From: Apostichopus japonicus
Taxonomy: Eukaryota > Echinodermata > Holothuroidea > Aspidochirotida > Stichopodidae
Assembly: GCF_037975245.1 (NCBI RefSeq)
Contig: NC_092568.1
Location: 24,907,501-24,971,500 of the forward strand
Length of the DNA: 64,000 nucleotides
Direction of reading: 5' to 3'
Below, piece after piece: positions 38,532 through 51,970 of this stretch (its first letter is position 1; each line of letters opens with the position of its first letter). A model generated the notes under the pieces. The model saw nothing but the letters and a program-made list of their open reading frames with translations, was not told the DNA's origin and ran no database searches. The translations under genes were made by a program, and so were the position numbers.

Positions 38532-41022
38532 TATATGCTTTTTTTGGTCCTGGTCCAGGCAGCCCTGACGACAATTTGGAAGTATTTGGACCCTAGAGCA
38601 ATTATTTTCTAAAATCAATAAAGCTAATTTCAACTCCATTTAAGGATTCTCAATGTCGTTTTAAACCCATTGTGAGCATATTACCATCGGCCAAATTGTC
38701 TAAATTGCTTTATACTCCTAACCACACAAAATGATAATAATTATGGTATACTTAATGTAGTATTATGTCATACTCTGCATATAATATGTACGTCAGCAAA
38801 CTATTTTGCATGAAAACATAAAGAAAGAACTAAATAAAATATAAAATGAGAAATAATGCAGGCTTGTTTTGTAATTGAATGTTTGCGATTCACTCTGGCG
38901 ATGAGTTAATACAAATCAGTCAATGAATCATATATGTTAGATCGTCGGATTGAATCACCTTTGGATTTTGAAAGAAAAGTACACTGCAGAAGGATGAATT
39001 TGACTTACCTTTTCATAAAACGCAATTATAAACAAGGTAGATTTCCAGTGAATTAGACAGGGGATAAAGGAAAAGTAAACAAAAAGTGATTGTTTGTTAT
39101 AAGAAATCTGTGATGGAAATGTCAAGGCGACTGTTTTTGCTTTGTGTTTACCGACATCAAAATGAAGTTCAACATATGACCTTTTATAAATCATGGCAAC
39201 TTCTCTTTATAAAATCAATTTGGTGTGTTTAATATTCTGTTGACATAGTTTGCAAAATCTTTCAAGAACGAATATCTACTTTCATGAATGAGAAAAAATA
39301 AGGTTGTCGAAAACATTCTATTTTCAGTCATTTTTTTTTCTCAAAACCTATTGAATTTTAAACAAAAATTACTTTTCTAACTTGCTAAATAATTTTATTG
39401 ATATGTCGTCTTTATAGTTGAAATTGAAATTATAATTAAAATCGACTTAAGTGCGATGAATTGTTCCTGGATTTTATAGTATCGAAGAATATCAAAAATT
39501 TGTTACAAAAACATCAGGCAACTTGCTGTTAATTCATGCATATGCATGATGTACTAATGTATTGGTGGGCTGTTACATATACATGAAGCATATTTTACCA
39601 TGTTGCCTCTCGGAAGAACATCTGCACATAATGAATCACTTATATTCGGCTGCTGAAATGATTGAGTCAAGTTCGGCGTTTTTTATTTCTGAGGATTTTC
39701 GAAAAACTTAAAGGTCTCGTGGTTAAAAAGAGTAGAAGCGGGGGAGGGAGAGGGTAAGGGCGGGTGGGGGGTGTGAACCTGCAGTACCGAGTGCCCCTTT
39801 TCGTGAATAACAAGAGTCACGTCTTTTTGTAAAAGAGTAAACATTGTCCCTATTCATAAATTAAAAGCCAGCCCCCAGCCTTCATTTAAATGAAAAGTGC
39901 GACTTTGGTAATGTAAGGTATAAACTGTTTCCTGTTTTATAATAATAATAAAATGTACTCTTTCTCTTAAATGAAAACTAGCTATTGTTAAAGTAGACGT
40001 GGCAACATGGTTTCAAACAAGCGAGGAAGAATCGGGCGTTGAGTGGCATAAGGGGTGGGGGGAGGGAAGGGGAGGGACGACCATGCTTACCCCATTCCGA
40101 GTAAGAACCCTTTGAAAAGTTTTTTTTTAATTATTGATGTGCCCCTCTGTCCCTCTGCCTTCCCCCAGCCCCACGAAGTTCGTGCCCCTCCCCGAATCAA
40201 TCGTCTTCCACCGTTCCTGGAAAGAATTATAAAATGGAGTGAGATCTCTGTTCATGGCACCATGAGAGGAGTCCAAAGTCTACCAATTCGACTGTTTAGA
40301 GCAAGTAAGGCATTAGTTAATGACACTTGTTGTACCCACGAGAAATCGTGTAACTTGTCTCAGTGATTTCCAAGTATTGCCAGGTAAGAATTGTAAACTG
40401 TTTGAATTGACTGGTGTAGAAACCTTTCCTTGATGTATGTGTTTTTTCCTCGTATTCTTCCTCATCTTCGATCTTGTACAAGATCCTACGGCCTAACCAC
40501 GTAACTTCATACCAATACAAATTCTTCGTTGTAACAGCAGGCTAGCTTCATGTGTACATGGCTTACCACTTGCAGACGTTTGGATGTTTCGGCTGAGTTA
40601 AGACTGGAGTAGCAAACTCCATATGAGAATGCATCATCGGATTATTGAAAGGGTGAGATGCCAGCGCTTCACTTTAAGTGCATATAGCGCAAATTGTTCT
40701 CTCCATCTCTGATCGACGCCAAAGGACTCACCAAATAAACGACATATTATTTGTATATTCAATAGTGTATATTCAATAGTGTAAATTCATACCGCTAATG
40801 TGCATTATACTACCACACAAGTTATTTATTAACAACTACAACAAAAGCAACGACTGTACATTATCCACGTATCACCGTATCCACCGTGGTAGACATTATG
40901 TAACATTAGAAGACTAATATTACATTTCAATCGCCCATTCATTCTGTGGTTTTTGTTTTTTTGTTGGCGTTCCATACTATTATCGCTACAAATAATGAAA
41001 CTATAGCTATTTTTTGATACAG

Positions 41023-41023
<1 letters not shown>

Positions 41024-41091
<68 letters not shown>
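41024..41091. repeat. (TA)n microsatellite
   Basis: About 34 TA units followed by a short TGTGTG run. Confidence 0.97.
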
Positions 41092-41100
<9 letters not shown>

Positions 41101-42167
41101 AAAGTATTAGCATGTACAGAGAGAAAGAAAAGGCGAAATTAATTTGAAAGAGACAATAACAAAACCAAAAAATATATCTCATGACAAATAAAGATGGACG
41201 TTTAGGCGTAGGTATATTTATTACGTGCTTTTACGTTCTCGTCAAACGAGCGTCACATATCACGGCAGCACAAATAATCCACAACGGTTTGTTTTGAACG
41301 ACAAATAAGTACGGATCATTTATCAAGAATACACCAAGACCTAGAAATTAAACATGGAGATTCATTTTCCATTGGCTACAGTTAAACCTATACACGTTGT
41401 ATAGGATTGTGCGTATATATATATATATTATTTTTTGCACATGGTATCATATGTAGGCAAGCATATTTCAAGTCAGTACCTTGAAATGCATTCAAAGGAA
41501 TACTTTTATAAGTGACTGATGGTAAAGATTGACTCACAGCCTATCGTCTATACATCATCTTTACAAAAAAGGAAAGTATAAAATAATTAATCCATTCATT
41601 CATTGATTTATTCATTTTAATGAACTAGGTAAATTTACTCATACCCTATGAAACATGATATATACGTATATATGGGCTACTAATTTGAGAACATATTCAT
41701 GACATCCCTTTAAGCTTCGTATTCGATAGCTTGTTAACTCACAAATAACTTTATTCACAATGATTTAGCTTAATTGAAACGAAAAACGAAAAAAAAAAAC
41801 GCATAATAACAAAGAAATTTACACTCTTCAAAATGTTTTTGGTGTTTCCTTTTTCAACATTTCGTGGATTTGTTTTCTATACACATTCTGATAAATATGA
41901 TATTAAATGAATATATAATTAACAATATTAATGGGTAAAAAGGAGTAGAATCAAGCTTTAATATAAAGGGAATTCATTCCAATAGTTCAATGCAGGTATG
42001 CTGAAGACTTTAAGCCAACCTCTTTCACAAGTATAATTTAGTCCCGATGATAAGTAGGTAGTTTCAGGATCTCTTACGCTCCATATGTACAATTTGTAGG
42101 GATTCTATAATGTACGTTTAACGAGAGGAGTAATTATGTTCCCTTCTCTCAAACGTTCTCTGGTTAA

Positions 42168-42200
42168 ACTCTCTCTCTCTATCTATCTATCTCTCTCTCC
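42168..42200 (+). repeat. (CT)n / (CTAT)n microsatellite
   Basis: A CT run, three to four CTAT units, then CT again. Confidence 0.9.
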
Positions 42201-42964
42201 TTCACTATCGATAAACAAACCTTGATGACTCACAAGCCACTTCCTTCAATTTACAAATAAAGCCGTCTTAAAGCAAAAGAACTGTCCATAGTACGATAGA
42301 TTACATAAGACTGTGCAGTGTCAGAAAAACAAATTATCACTTAGCAGACCAGACAAAATGAGTAATCCTTGTCGAAAAAATGTAGACTTTGCCACAGAAC
42401 TTTGCCACAGCTGATTCATAATTCCTTTTGTTTGTTTTTCTTTCTCTTCATTTTTTAATTTTTTTTTTTTTAAATTTACATTGTCACAAATATGTGGCAG
42501 ACGTGCCTTGCACTGATAAGGGTGAAGTTACATGTAGAAACGAATACACTTTTTATGTGATTAATTAATTTAATGCAAAAAAATATTAAAAGTAAAAGTC
42601 TTACTTATGTAAATTCATTATACAGTCAGATAAATAAAAATACAGCTGTTTCTCAACTCTCACATTATTAAATAAAGAATGAAAACCTCCATTAGTCAGG
42701 CATTTCTGAAAGCACTGCTTTATATTAAATGGATTACATCTATCATCTGCAGTGTGGCGACAAACGGACCCAAAACCCTTAGTCTATCTTTCCCGGCCTG
42801 TCTCCCGAATATCGAACACATATGACACTTTGGCTCAATATACATAGGAATGTATGAATATTGAGCATCTCCCCCCCCACTCCCCCCCCCCCGGATGGAG
42901 TACCTAACTGAGCCCCGACAGTAAAAACACATAAGCTACAAGAATCTCAATAAACTAATTAAAC

Positions 42965-43061
42965 TTTCATGTTACATTATTCCTTCCTTTCTGACAGTAC
43001 TATTTTGTATTATACTTTCATGTTTACATTTTTCCTTCCTTTCTGACAGTACTATTTTGTT
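42965..43061 (+). repeat. Two-unit ~51-bp tandem duplication
   Basis: Both units contain TTCCTTCCTTTCTGACAGTA followed by CTATTTTGT, preceded by CTTTCATGTTTACAT or a close variant. The second unit follows the first almost directly. Confidence 0.85.
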
Positions 43062-45478
43062 CTCGACCTCCCACCGATACCTCTTCGTACCCACTTTACC
43101 GAATAACTCGCCGACATAACCATCACAGTCTACTCACTAATTCACCCCCCCCCCCCCCTAAACTCCCTACGAGCTTCTCTTCCGCTAGTAAAAGAGGAAA
43201 GTGTAGTATTGACTTACGAACAAGCGACACATTGAAACATGACAATTTGTTTTTCGAATTAATAGAAATATTTAATTTTAAGGTTTCAACCGTGTGATAG
43301 GAATCACTCGAAGAACATAGCACAGCTGTTCTTTTTACCGGTGAGAGCTCGTTAGTGTTGGTATCTAGGGCACGGATTTAGAAGTGGCACATTCCACCCC
43401 TAATGATGGCTCCATGCCAAACACATTCATTACATAGTGCGAATGAATCGCTACACCACACGTGAGGATATGGACCTTTTGACGGATTTATGAAGCAAGT
43501 GGTAAGTTCATCTGGGTAAGATAAACATACAAATGTCGAATACATGCCTTTACCGTGCTTATACTTTATGTGGCAGGAATCATATATAACGAACAGTTGA
43601 AAGTATTCTAGCGTTTGCCGGTTTGTTTTTATTTTATTTTGTTTGTTTTTTACACCAAGAATGTATAACATTACTCTAACACATGCTTATATCACATGAC
43701 GTGATTTAAGTCAAAACTTTAAAACATGACCCTTGACCCTATGTAGCCGAGCCGTTACTAATACAGTAAGCTAATACCGTGGTATAGTAGTTTATAGCTC
43801 AATTAATATGCTGAATGTTATGTCACCATTTACACATAAATATAACTAAAATGTTTTGAAAGACAACAAAATAATTGCATTTTTGGATATTATTAAATAT
43901 TTCTTGTCTTCTTGACTGAAGAGAAGAAAATAACTTTAAATTATTTTATAGCTGCAGCATTGACATTTCGATTTTAAAATTGTTTAATTATTGTACAAAA
44001 TAGGTAATAACATGTTTTTCCAAATTAACAAACACAAAAACATCAATAAGCATTTTAATAAACCAGTTCCGCGAGAATTGGACAATGTTCCTGCACGCCT
44101 CAATCTTAATAATTAAACCTTAGACTTCACATCCCACCCGTTGCTCCTGAATCTCATGATCTATCACTTTATATTCATAAACAATATTTCTTCAACTGTG
44201 CCCTCCTTTTTTGTTTTACTGGTAAAATATCTGATTCATCACACATTTTGATCCTTCATTTCTCGTTACAGAGAGAGAGAGTGATTGATTACCAGTGACC
44301 AATAGCGTACGATTCTTCCATTGAAATCAAATCACAGCAATTTCTCATTTTATACATTACACAGGCTGCAGCGGGTATCTCCTATACACACGAAATGCGT
44401 GAAAGATACGTCTTCAGTTGACATATTACACCTGACATTCAATGGCAATCTGTCGTGATCTTTTCCCCCTGACATCACGAGATTGGACGGCAGGCACAAA
44501 GATGAACACATTACTTATTAGTCGCTAGTGATTAGTACATTCTTATACGCTTTCGTAAAGCAATGAAAAAAAAGTACATTGTGAAAGCAGCTAGCACCTT
44601 TTGGTTTGTAAAGTGTACGGTGAAGTGTTGCACAGGAATTCGATCATAAGTCCTTTGGGATATCTCGCACATGTTTGCGTCCATAACATTGTTGATTTGA
44701 TGTGACAAGGTCTATGGCACACTGATACAGGCTAGTATAGTGCTTATACTGAGGAGTATGTTCCTATGTATATTACGTGGTAGGATCTATGATACGGTGA
44801 AGCCTACACATAGCCATTTCTAATTTAAATTTTAGTCGGATACATTTGTACTCAACTTTTAAAGTTGATATCATAACACAAGGATAAATCACACATACGC
44901 TAACTTACACCAAACACCCACAGTAATTAGTTTCTCTCCAAATATATAGGCTCAATGCTGAAAAGCGTGAGTATTTAACAAAGTTCGAACATTTCTCTTG
45001 AAATATATTACTTTGTAAACATACACGTACACACACACTCACACTAAAACAGAAAATGGGCGGTTTAACATTAAAGCCTATACATATTATCATGAATATC
45101 AGATAATATGACAATACTTATACATTTGAGGTGAAAACGATGACATTTCAGAAAAACATGACATTCACAATATCTAATCAGATGCATGGTATCGCCACAA
45201 GAACAATAGGAAGCACCGAATGAGCAAACACGAACGTCACCTATGATCAAAGTACTGACTTTTGAGGGCACATCACGGCGCAATTATTGGCACAGCTTTA
45301 TCATGACAACAATAATCGATAGAAAGAGCTAAGAAAAAAGAAAAAAAGAACGATTATGTATAAGCTTATTGATCTGGAAGCGTGCAGGATAAAAAACAAA
45401 ACAAAATGACTTTGTTACATGTTACCAAAGTCATATGAACAATTGAGCACTGTGTTATGTTATTTTTATTTTTTAAAT

Positions 45479-45484
45479 TTTATT
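45479..45484 (-). terminator. Possible polyadenylation signal of FABP copy A
   Basis: AATAAA on the minus strand about 165 bp past the stop codon, with a second at 45465-45470. The region is AT-rich, so chance occurrence is likely; position is the only support. Confidence 0.3.
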
Positions 45485-45648
45485 TAATAATTGTTTTTTT
45501 TTTAATGATATTTAATGATCAAATCGAAACGACTTTAAGTAACAGCTGCTACTGATGGTGGAAATGGAGACTTGCAGACACAACCACTATTTTTTTTTTT
45601 TTTTTTTGATTCCAGGATGACTGTATATGGCTACTCACGTGACTAAGG

Positions 45649-46059
45649 TTAAATGCGCTTGAATACTCTTTTGCAGGACACGTCGCCTTTAAGCAGCGTC
45701 ATCACCATTTCGTCCCCGTCTATTTCCCTCGTTACGACGTGAGGAGGATCGCTGGGATTTTCTTCTGCAAATACTAACTTCGAATCGCTCTCTTGGCTGA
45801 CCACTGTCATCTGTTTCTCTCCGTTTGGGACAAGATCTTCAAACGGCTGACCAATCACGAAGTCTTGCACGTGCGTCATGATGACAGGTACGTTCATCTT
45901 AATGACAAATGCGTTATCAGCGGGATTCGTGATCTCACAAGTTGGACTAGGCATGATCAGAGCAGCTTTGCGAATTGGTAGAGACACACCCAGCGCCACC
46001 ATATAATCCTCGAAATTCTCGCTACGGTCGAGTTTCCATTTGCCAACTAGTTTAGCCAT
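45649..46059 (-). CDS. Intracellular lipid-binding protein (FABP family), intronless copy A
   Basis: Encodes a complete 136-residue protein in a single exon. It should be a cytosolic beta-clam carrier of fatty acids or related hydrophobic ligands, by family. Seen: the N-terminal FABP signature region GKWKLDRSENFEDYM (residues 6-20), the portal-helix segment IRKAAL (29-34), PNGEKQ (78-83), VVTRE (108-112) and the C-terminal CKRVFKR (129-135). R111 and R131 align with the carboxylate-binding Arg106 and Arg126 of vertebrate FABP3/4; the usual Tyr128 is Phe133 here. Length fits the family's roughly 130-140 residues. The start is fixed because copy B begins with the same 20 residues. FABP genes usually have four exons; none of the three introns is present. 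On the minus strand a possible AATAAA lies about 165 bp past the stop, and a TATAAATT lies about 570 bp upstream of the ATG. A pyrimidine-rich stretch ending in AG about 35 bp before the ATG could be the acceptor of a 5'-UTR intron. Exact ligand and subfamily are not determinable. Confidence 0.93.
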   Translation of the reverse strand: MAKLVGKWKLDRSENFEDYMVALGVSLPIRKAALIMPSPTCEITNPADNAFVIKMNVPVIMTHVQDFVIGQPFEDLVPNGEKQMTVVSQESDSKLVFAEENPSDPPHVVTREIDGDEMVMTLLKGDVSCKRVFKRI

Positions 46060-46119
46060 TTCTCTTCAACTATGATTTATAACTGATCGCCTGCCAATAA
46101 CAAAGAAGTCCTCGCCTTG

Positions 46120-46145
46120 AAATCTACTCTTGATTAGAGATTTTT
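46120..46145 (-). promoter_or_regulatory. Upstream block shared with FABP copy B
   Basis: About 61-86 bp upstream of the copy A start codon. On the minus strand the block reads AAAAATCTCTA, nine bases, AGATTT. Copy B has the same two sub-blocks in the same order with a 12-base spacer. It could be retained 5'-UTR sequence or a promoter element; the sequence alone does not decide. Confidence 0.45.
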
Positions 46146-46833
46146 CTTCCAGCTTTTCTCAGCCTTAAACCAACGATCTTTTGAAAAAAAGAATGTTTTT
46201 TTCTTGTCGCAGTATAGATGAAATAGGGAAACGAAAGTTGATATCAGACTTTTCGTCTTTGATAAAGTTAAGAAAGTTGATTTCTTTCCACCTTTACCCA
46301 AAAATTTGGATAACTTTCTGGAAGTAAATTAATAAAGTCACTCGATTAACACCTTCAAAACCTCATCGATCAAATGTGAACTTTGCTGCCTTCGATGAAG
46401 AGCACTGTCTCTTTTGTTTTGTTGGCGAATTGTTTACAATTTCTTTTGCACAAAGGCTAAAAAAGATAAACCTTTCAATGTTTGATTCTCTTCTAAGTAA
46501 CCGCAACCAAAAAACGACTTGTAATAATTTTCACTGTAAATTTCACAATACAATTCTTAATAATCGCTGGTTGTTAATACCTGCTCTAACGTTTGTTGGT
46601 CTCGCTAAATCGGCGAGAGCGGAGAATTTATAACCGAAGATGCCTTTCGACTCTTCGCAGATTGCGCATGGCTGAACTACTTTCTGTTTTTTTTTCTTTT
46701 CCGGGAGAGACCGGCGGGCTGGTGATTTATCTAAAGAAGAGAGCGGTTGATCAAGGCTGCTTTAGACTAGATGACAAAATTTATATCGAAAGTTCAACAA
46801 AAATGCTGCCCTCCATCTCAATTGCAAAGCATT

Positions 46834-47160
46834 TCAAAGAGAAACAGAGAGACAGTTGGAGGGAGGGAGGGAGAGAGAGGTAGGAGAAAAAGATAGGTAT
46901 GAGAAGAGAAGGAGGCAACGGTGGAAAGATGCATGGAGAGAGATGGGAAGAGGATATAAGAAGCCTTAGTATATGTATTTCATCATTGAGAAGAAGTTCA
47001 TAGTGAGAGGACACTAAGAGACATAGTTTATAGTACCTGCCATTTATTGCTTCTTTCCGATGATTACTTTTGTTCGAGTGAGAGCATGGTTAGGGAGAAG
47101 CACAGATGGGAGGGAAGGAGATGGAGAGGGATGATGAGAGGAGGAGGAGGGGAGAATAAA
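46834..47160 (+). other. Purine-rich tract between the FABP genes
   Basis: Long AG-rich stretches (GGGAGGGAGGGAGAGAGAGG near 46860, GAGGAGGAGGAGGGGAGAAT near 47137) are separated by ordinary sequence. A similar stretch occurs at 47385-47440. The intervening text has fuzzy repetition (TTAGTATATG...TGAGAAGAAG-type). No gene was seen. Confidence 0.5.
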
Positions 47161-47449
47161 TTGTTGTGTCTGTCATCATTGGCAAGATGTTGATCGTTTA
47201 TATTATACAGGGTTTTAGTATATAGTTTCATGTCTATTGAACGATCTACTGACAAATTGCCCGTTGCGATTGCAGTGTAAGTTTCGGTGGCCAACAAGTA
47301 TATAAAACCACAGAACTAGAAGTTCTTTGGTAGGTACAGACTCTGTGCTATGTATGACTTTGGGTCGCGCGAAAGAGAGTTTGGAAAGAGGAGGGGAGAG
47401 ATGAAGAGATGGAGGCAGATGAGGAGGCGAGTATTAGTGAATATAATCA

Positions 47450-50140
47450 GTGAGAAGAGTTTGACAGTTGTGACAGTTGTGACAGTTTGTGTTGCAGGGC
47501 GATGGTTGAGTGGCTAATGTTATGGGTCCGATCGTAGCTTCTGTGAGACGTTTGTAACTATAGTGTAACATTATAGTGAAAATATACCATGTTAAAGGTT
47601 ACAAACTCTATGCAAAAATTAAAATTCTACATATTATTGTATGTAATAACTCGTAACCTGTATAACTGAGGGATATGTTACAATATTATTACTGTCCTCT
47701 CATTGTACCCTATGGTCTAATTTGGTATCGGGTTGTAGAAGGGTGTATAACACCACCACCCCTTTGCCCTTTATCCACGTCAACGTGTCAAAACGGAAGT
47801 TATCTTTTTTAAAGATAAATGATAGTCTATATAAGTTATCGTCACGGGTATATAGAATCAAAGTTTTCTCCTCTTCCGGGGAGGAATCCACTGCCCCCAC
47901 CCCTGCCCCACCCCCATTGTCATTGTGCAGCACTGGACCTTTATTCACGGACACTTTGTTTGTGGTCCCCTCACCTTATGTTCTGTACATTACTTTCAGA
48001 CGTATGCTTGTTTAATATCACGACAGCACTATCTTCGAGAGACGTTAATTTTTTTTTTATGTTGTAAATATCCGATGAACTTGACACAGCTGAGCAGATG
48101 TGTACATAAATTAACATGGTTATAGGCCTTGACGCATAAATATACAGCAGATCGTTGCCTCAATCATAAGATCATTTTTCTCGTAAATATTTCAATCATT
48201 TTCTGGCAGAGTAGAGCGTATCATATAAGAACATCAATATTTGTCTATTTCTTCTATGTCAGGCAAGCAATCTATACTCAGTCCATATTGAGGGACTGTT
48301 GTATATGTGTGTTTGTTTATATTTATATATAGCGTAGCTATGTTTTTGTTCCGATATAGATATCGCGATCGCTTAAAAATATGGAAACTTCAACGTAACT
48401 GAACATAACGCATACTCCAGATGTGAATGAATACCAGAACATTCTTTGTTGCACCCGTAGGTCACATGTCAAATTATTTTGATGTCAGGAAAAATGTTAA
48501 AAACATTAAACACATTTTTGACATTTTTTTTAAAGATTCTATTTTCCCCCTCCTTCAGTCTCTTGTTTATAGGACGCTGACATAAATGGTTTTGACAGTG
48601 CATAGAGAGTTAAGAGGATTCATACAGATTTATCCTTGAACTTCTCTGAGTGAGTATATATGTGATGATTATGAAAATTCAATTACTTCAAGACTTAACT
48701 GATGACGTGCACGTACTAGTATTGTGTGTACTGTCTTTCTTCGTGATCTCTATCAGCTTGATTAAGTTTAAAGAATCATAACACAAGTGAGTTCTTGTTT
48801 GCTCTTAAATAATATACTTATCTATTCCACGTGTGTGTCCTATCTGGCATAAGCTTCTTCAAAGCAGTGCGTTATTATCTGCTGTTGTATTGTTTTAATT
48901 ATTTTTGCAATCTTTCAAATAATGTGATACAGAGATTTAGATCACCGCCTTAAGTGGATTCATCAAAAGCTGGAACTTACATTAATTAAGTGTATTTCAA
49001 TTTTCAACTTATATCTTCTTAGTTTTTGTCATTCGATTACCTGTCAAAACAAGTGTGAATATGGCTACTTGGCCCACAGTAAACAACACTCTTTTTTTCA
49101 AATGCATATATACACGACATTTAACCATGAAAACCCCAAATCCATTCCAATATTTTCGAAGCCACAAGAACCATTCCATTATAGTTATGTTAATATGAAC
49201 CATGCGCGAGTAATGAGCAGTGCAATATCATTGCGTAGCCGTTCGCAAAACTTTGAAAAAAATACGCAACTGCATTTTCACGTTACGGTACGTTTTTTTC
49301 TTTCTTTTAACGTATTCATTGGTAAAAGTCTTCTAACTGGAGATCACAAAGTTTTTGTTTCAAAATCTGTTGCTCTTTCTTATGAAGATTACGGTAAGTA
49401 TGTCAATGAATGATTGAAAGCAAAGCGTGGTATAACCGAAGTAGTACGAGGCCTTGACTTCAAACAGAACGGTGAAGTTATAATATGTATATATTGCTTT
49501 AAAGATATGAGAACGTGACCACAATCCTTCGAACGAGTCAAAACCACTTTATATTTATTAGAAGGTTCTTTTCCTGCAGCGATGAAAGTTATTAATGAAT
49601 TTTAGTGAGCACCCGTGATTTTCTCCTTACTGAGGGAAATGAAGTAGGAGGATGCACCCTCATGATGGTAAGAGCTTTGACCTTGGAACCAACGATTCCA
49701 AAAAAAATGACTGGTTCATCACGTGACGATGATGCCAGAATTTGATAACGAAATATGCTATACATAACGGTAGGAAGGGTTTATTGCTAAGTGTATATTA
49801 TACGTATGACATGTACGATAACAGTTCTGAAATTGAATTATATTATTACCTGATTCTCGGCCTCTTTGCGGTGGAGTTTGGGTCTATAGGGGCTTGATTG
49901 TTATACATGCCACTTGATTACAGATATCATTTATTACGTTAATTAATCACAAATTCATGTTTTATATGTTAGAGTAGCTCATAGGGGCTCTTGGAACACC
50001 AGTTTTTCCCAAGTCATAAAATTACTCAAAATCAGGTCATATTTGATCAACTTGGGGCATTATTAACACTAATTAATAATTAATGGTACCATTCAATTTT
50101 ATTATTATGTCATGGCACAGACACATTTTCATAGTGGTAT
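47450..50140. other. Intergenic, no gene supported
   Basis: Anonymous sequence between the purine-rich tract and the hAT-like MITE. A 114-codon frame at 49069-49413 lacks any recognisable domain and is not called as a gene. Confidence 0.5.
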
Positions 50141-50150
50141 GTATCACAAG

Positions 50151-50481
50151 CAGGGGCAGACTGACGGTGATATGAGCCTCCAGCAAAACCGTCATTGCGC
50201 CCCCAACTCAGACTTACGGCATATCCAGCAACGTTAAGGGGTGACCCCCCCCCCCCCCCTCCCCACCTCTCTCCGAATACAAAGTGTCGATATTTAGCCA
50301 CTTCTGAGTACAACATAACTTGATCTTATAGGTCCACGATATTGCAACAAAAGATTAAACGCATGGAGCTTTGAACATATCGGATTTAAGTAGAAGGCTA
50401 TGAAAGCTATATAGTAGGCCCATATTTTTCTGGGCTCTTGGGGACTGTCCGGTTTTCCTATTTTCGGTCAGTCCGGCCCTG
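50151..50481. mobile_element. 331-bp hAT-like MITE
   Basis: The left end is CAGGGGCAGACTGACGG and the right end, reverse-complemented, is CAGGGCCGGACTGACCG, 14 of 17 identical. A CAGGG terminus is typical of hAT elements. The 8-bp flanks ATCACAAG and ATCATATA agree only partly, so the target-site duplication is eroded or absent. A run of 15 C (50245-50259) lies inside. No coding capacity. Confidence 0.52.
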
Positions 50482-51829
50482 ATCATATAAATAAAAACAC
50501 CAAATCGGAAACGTTTCAAATCTTTGGACTGTTTCTAAAGTGTTTGATATACGGTACGTCTTATCTATAGTTAAATCATTCAATAGTTAAGCATTGAACA
50601 AAGATTAAACAACATCGAAATTCATCACCACAAAATGCTTCTTAATGTATAAGAATTGTGGTAATAGAAGTTAGCAATGAAAAGAAACAGCTTTTATAAA
50701 GTAGAATATGCATACATATTATATAGACTAGGTTATGATACCAGACCGCCGATCCGGCGTTGCCCAAACCTCGATAAAGTCTCCAGATATAGCCCTCTAT
50801 TATAAGATAGCCTATGGATGATACATTTTCAGACAGGTCGCCTCCACACTTGTAACCTATATTAACGTTGTTGTGCTCGTTCTATATTTAAATATACATG
50901 TTAATAAGGACAGACAAGTGTAAACAAGTGGGTTTTTTTTCTTCCAATGAGGTATGTAGGTCTACGCCCTCATTATTTATTAAACACTTGAAAGAAAAAC
51001 CACGACCCAAAAAAAATATGAAGAAAAAATAATTGATTATCAAATCTGTTTTTTTTTTGGTTATTGTTATATCTATATAAGTATTTGTAAGGCAATCATA
51101 TGAACTACATAAAGTTGTACCGATAAATAGGTTGACTAGATTAGTTTATCGAGATTTGCTTGTGTAAACACGATTGTCCCTTTGTGTACCCTACAAAAGA
51201 AGTACGCGTTTCATTTGGCACAATTATAAGGCATGTATTGTAACCGTATAGTATTCCATTTTCTGCGACACAGAAAACACGATTTACCACGGGTTTATTT
51301 TTTTCTTTTCTTTACTTTTTGTAGAATAAAACTTTAGGCTACTACTGTATAGAGTCTGTATATATAGTGTATTTAGGCCATAGTTAATTATCATGATAAT
51401 AACCCCATAGGGATCCACGGCGAACAAACACACGTAGACGTTAGCACCAAAATTCCAGTTTTGCTCCCATGCCTGCCAAATAGGCTAATCATTTTAGATT
51501 GAAATATAGGAGGTTGAATTTTCTAAATCCTCGTGACCCCATTTGCTGAATTCATTCTCAAAATATTCTATAATAATCTTCTTGACCAAAAAAAAGTGAT
51601 ATTACTGTATACAGTCAACACATACAGACCCAATAAAAATGTAAATATGTATAGTTCTCTTATTTTGAACTATACCACCATATGTAGTTACTCCTGTTGG
51701 CGTTCCATAGAAATCGGTAAGTGAAAGAAGAATGGATTCATATTACACATCGCCCTACGAACCCTCAGTAATTCTTTCTTTTGCCACTGAGGCAGCTTTG
51801 TTCTATATATAGTCGTACATGCCCCTCCC

Positions 51830-51970
51830 CGCCCCCTCAAAATGCACCATTTTGACGTCTAAACTTTTATGTTTTATTATGTAGTGGGGAGGCAAAAGAT
51901 CCCCCTACACGAAAGTCGCTTTAACGAATCTACAACCACACCCTCTTTCGTAAAATGTTTGATCCGCGTA
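51830..51970 (+). repeat. GC-rich dispersed repeat, copy 2
   Basis: Carries the same ordered blocks as 34490-34605: AATGCACCATTTTGACGTCT, then AGATCCCCCTACACGAAAGT, then TAAAATGTTTGATCC. Spacers differ. Confidence 0.55.

Larger units (their letters stand above)
38535..45470. other. Intergenic, no gene supported
   Basis: Contains microsatellites at 41.0 and 42.2 kb, the 51-bp duplication at 43.0 kb, and poly-C runs at 42882-42892 and 43145-43158. A GC-rich GTGCCCCTC patch lies near 40139-40210. No coding exon recognised. Confidence 0.55.

Noticed and set aside
46057-46090. TATAAAT about 20-30 bp upstream of FABP copy A as its TATA box
   Set aside because: It lies too close to the ATG to leave room for a transcription start and 5' UTR; more likely chance in AT-rich DNA.
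49069-49413. 114-codon open frame on the plus strand
   Set aside because: No domain or repeat pattern, and neither end shows coding-like context.
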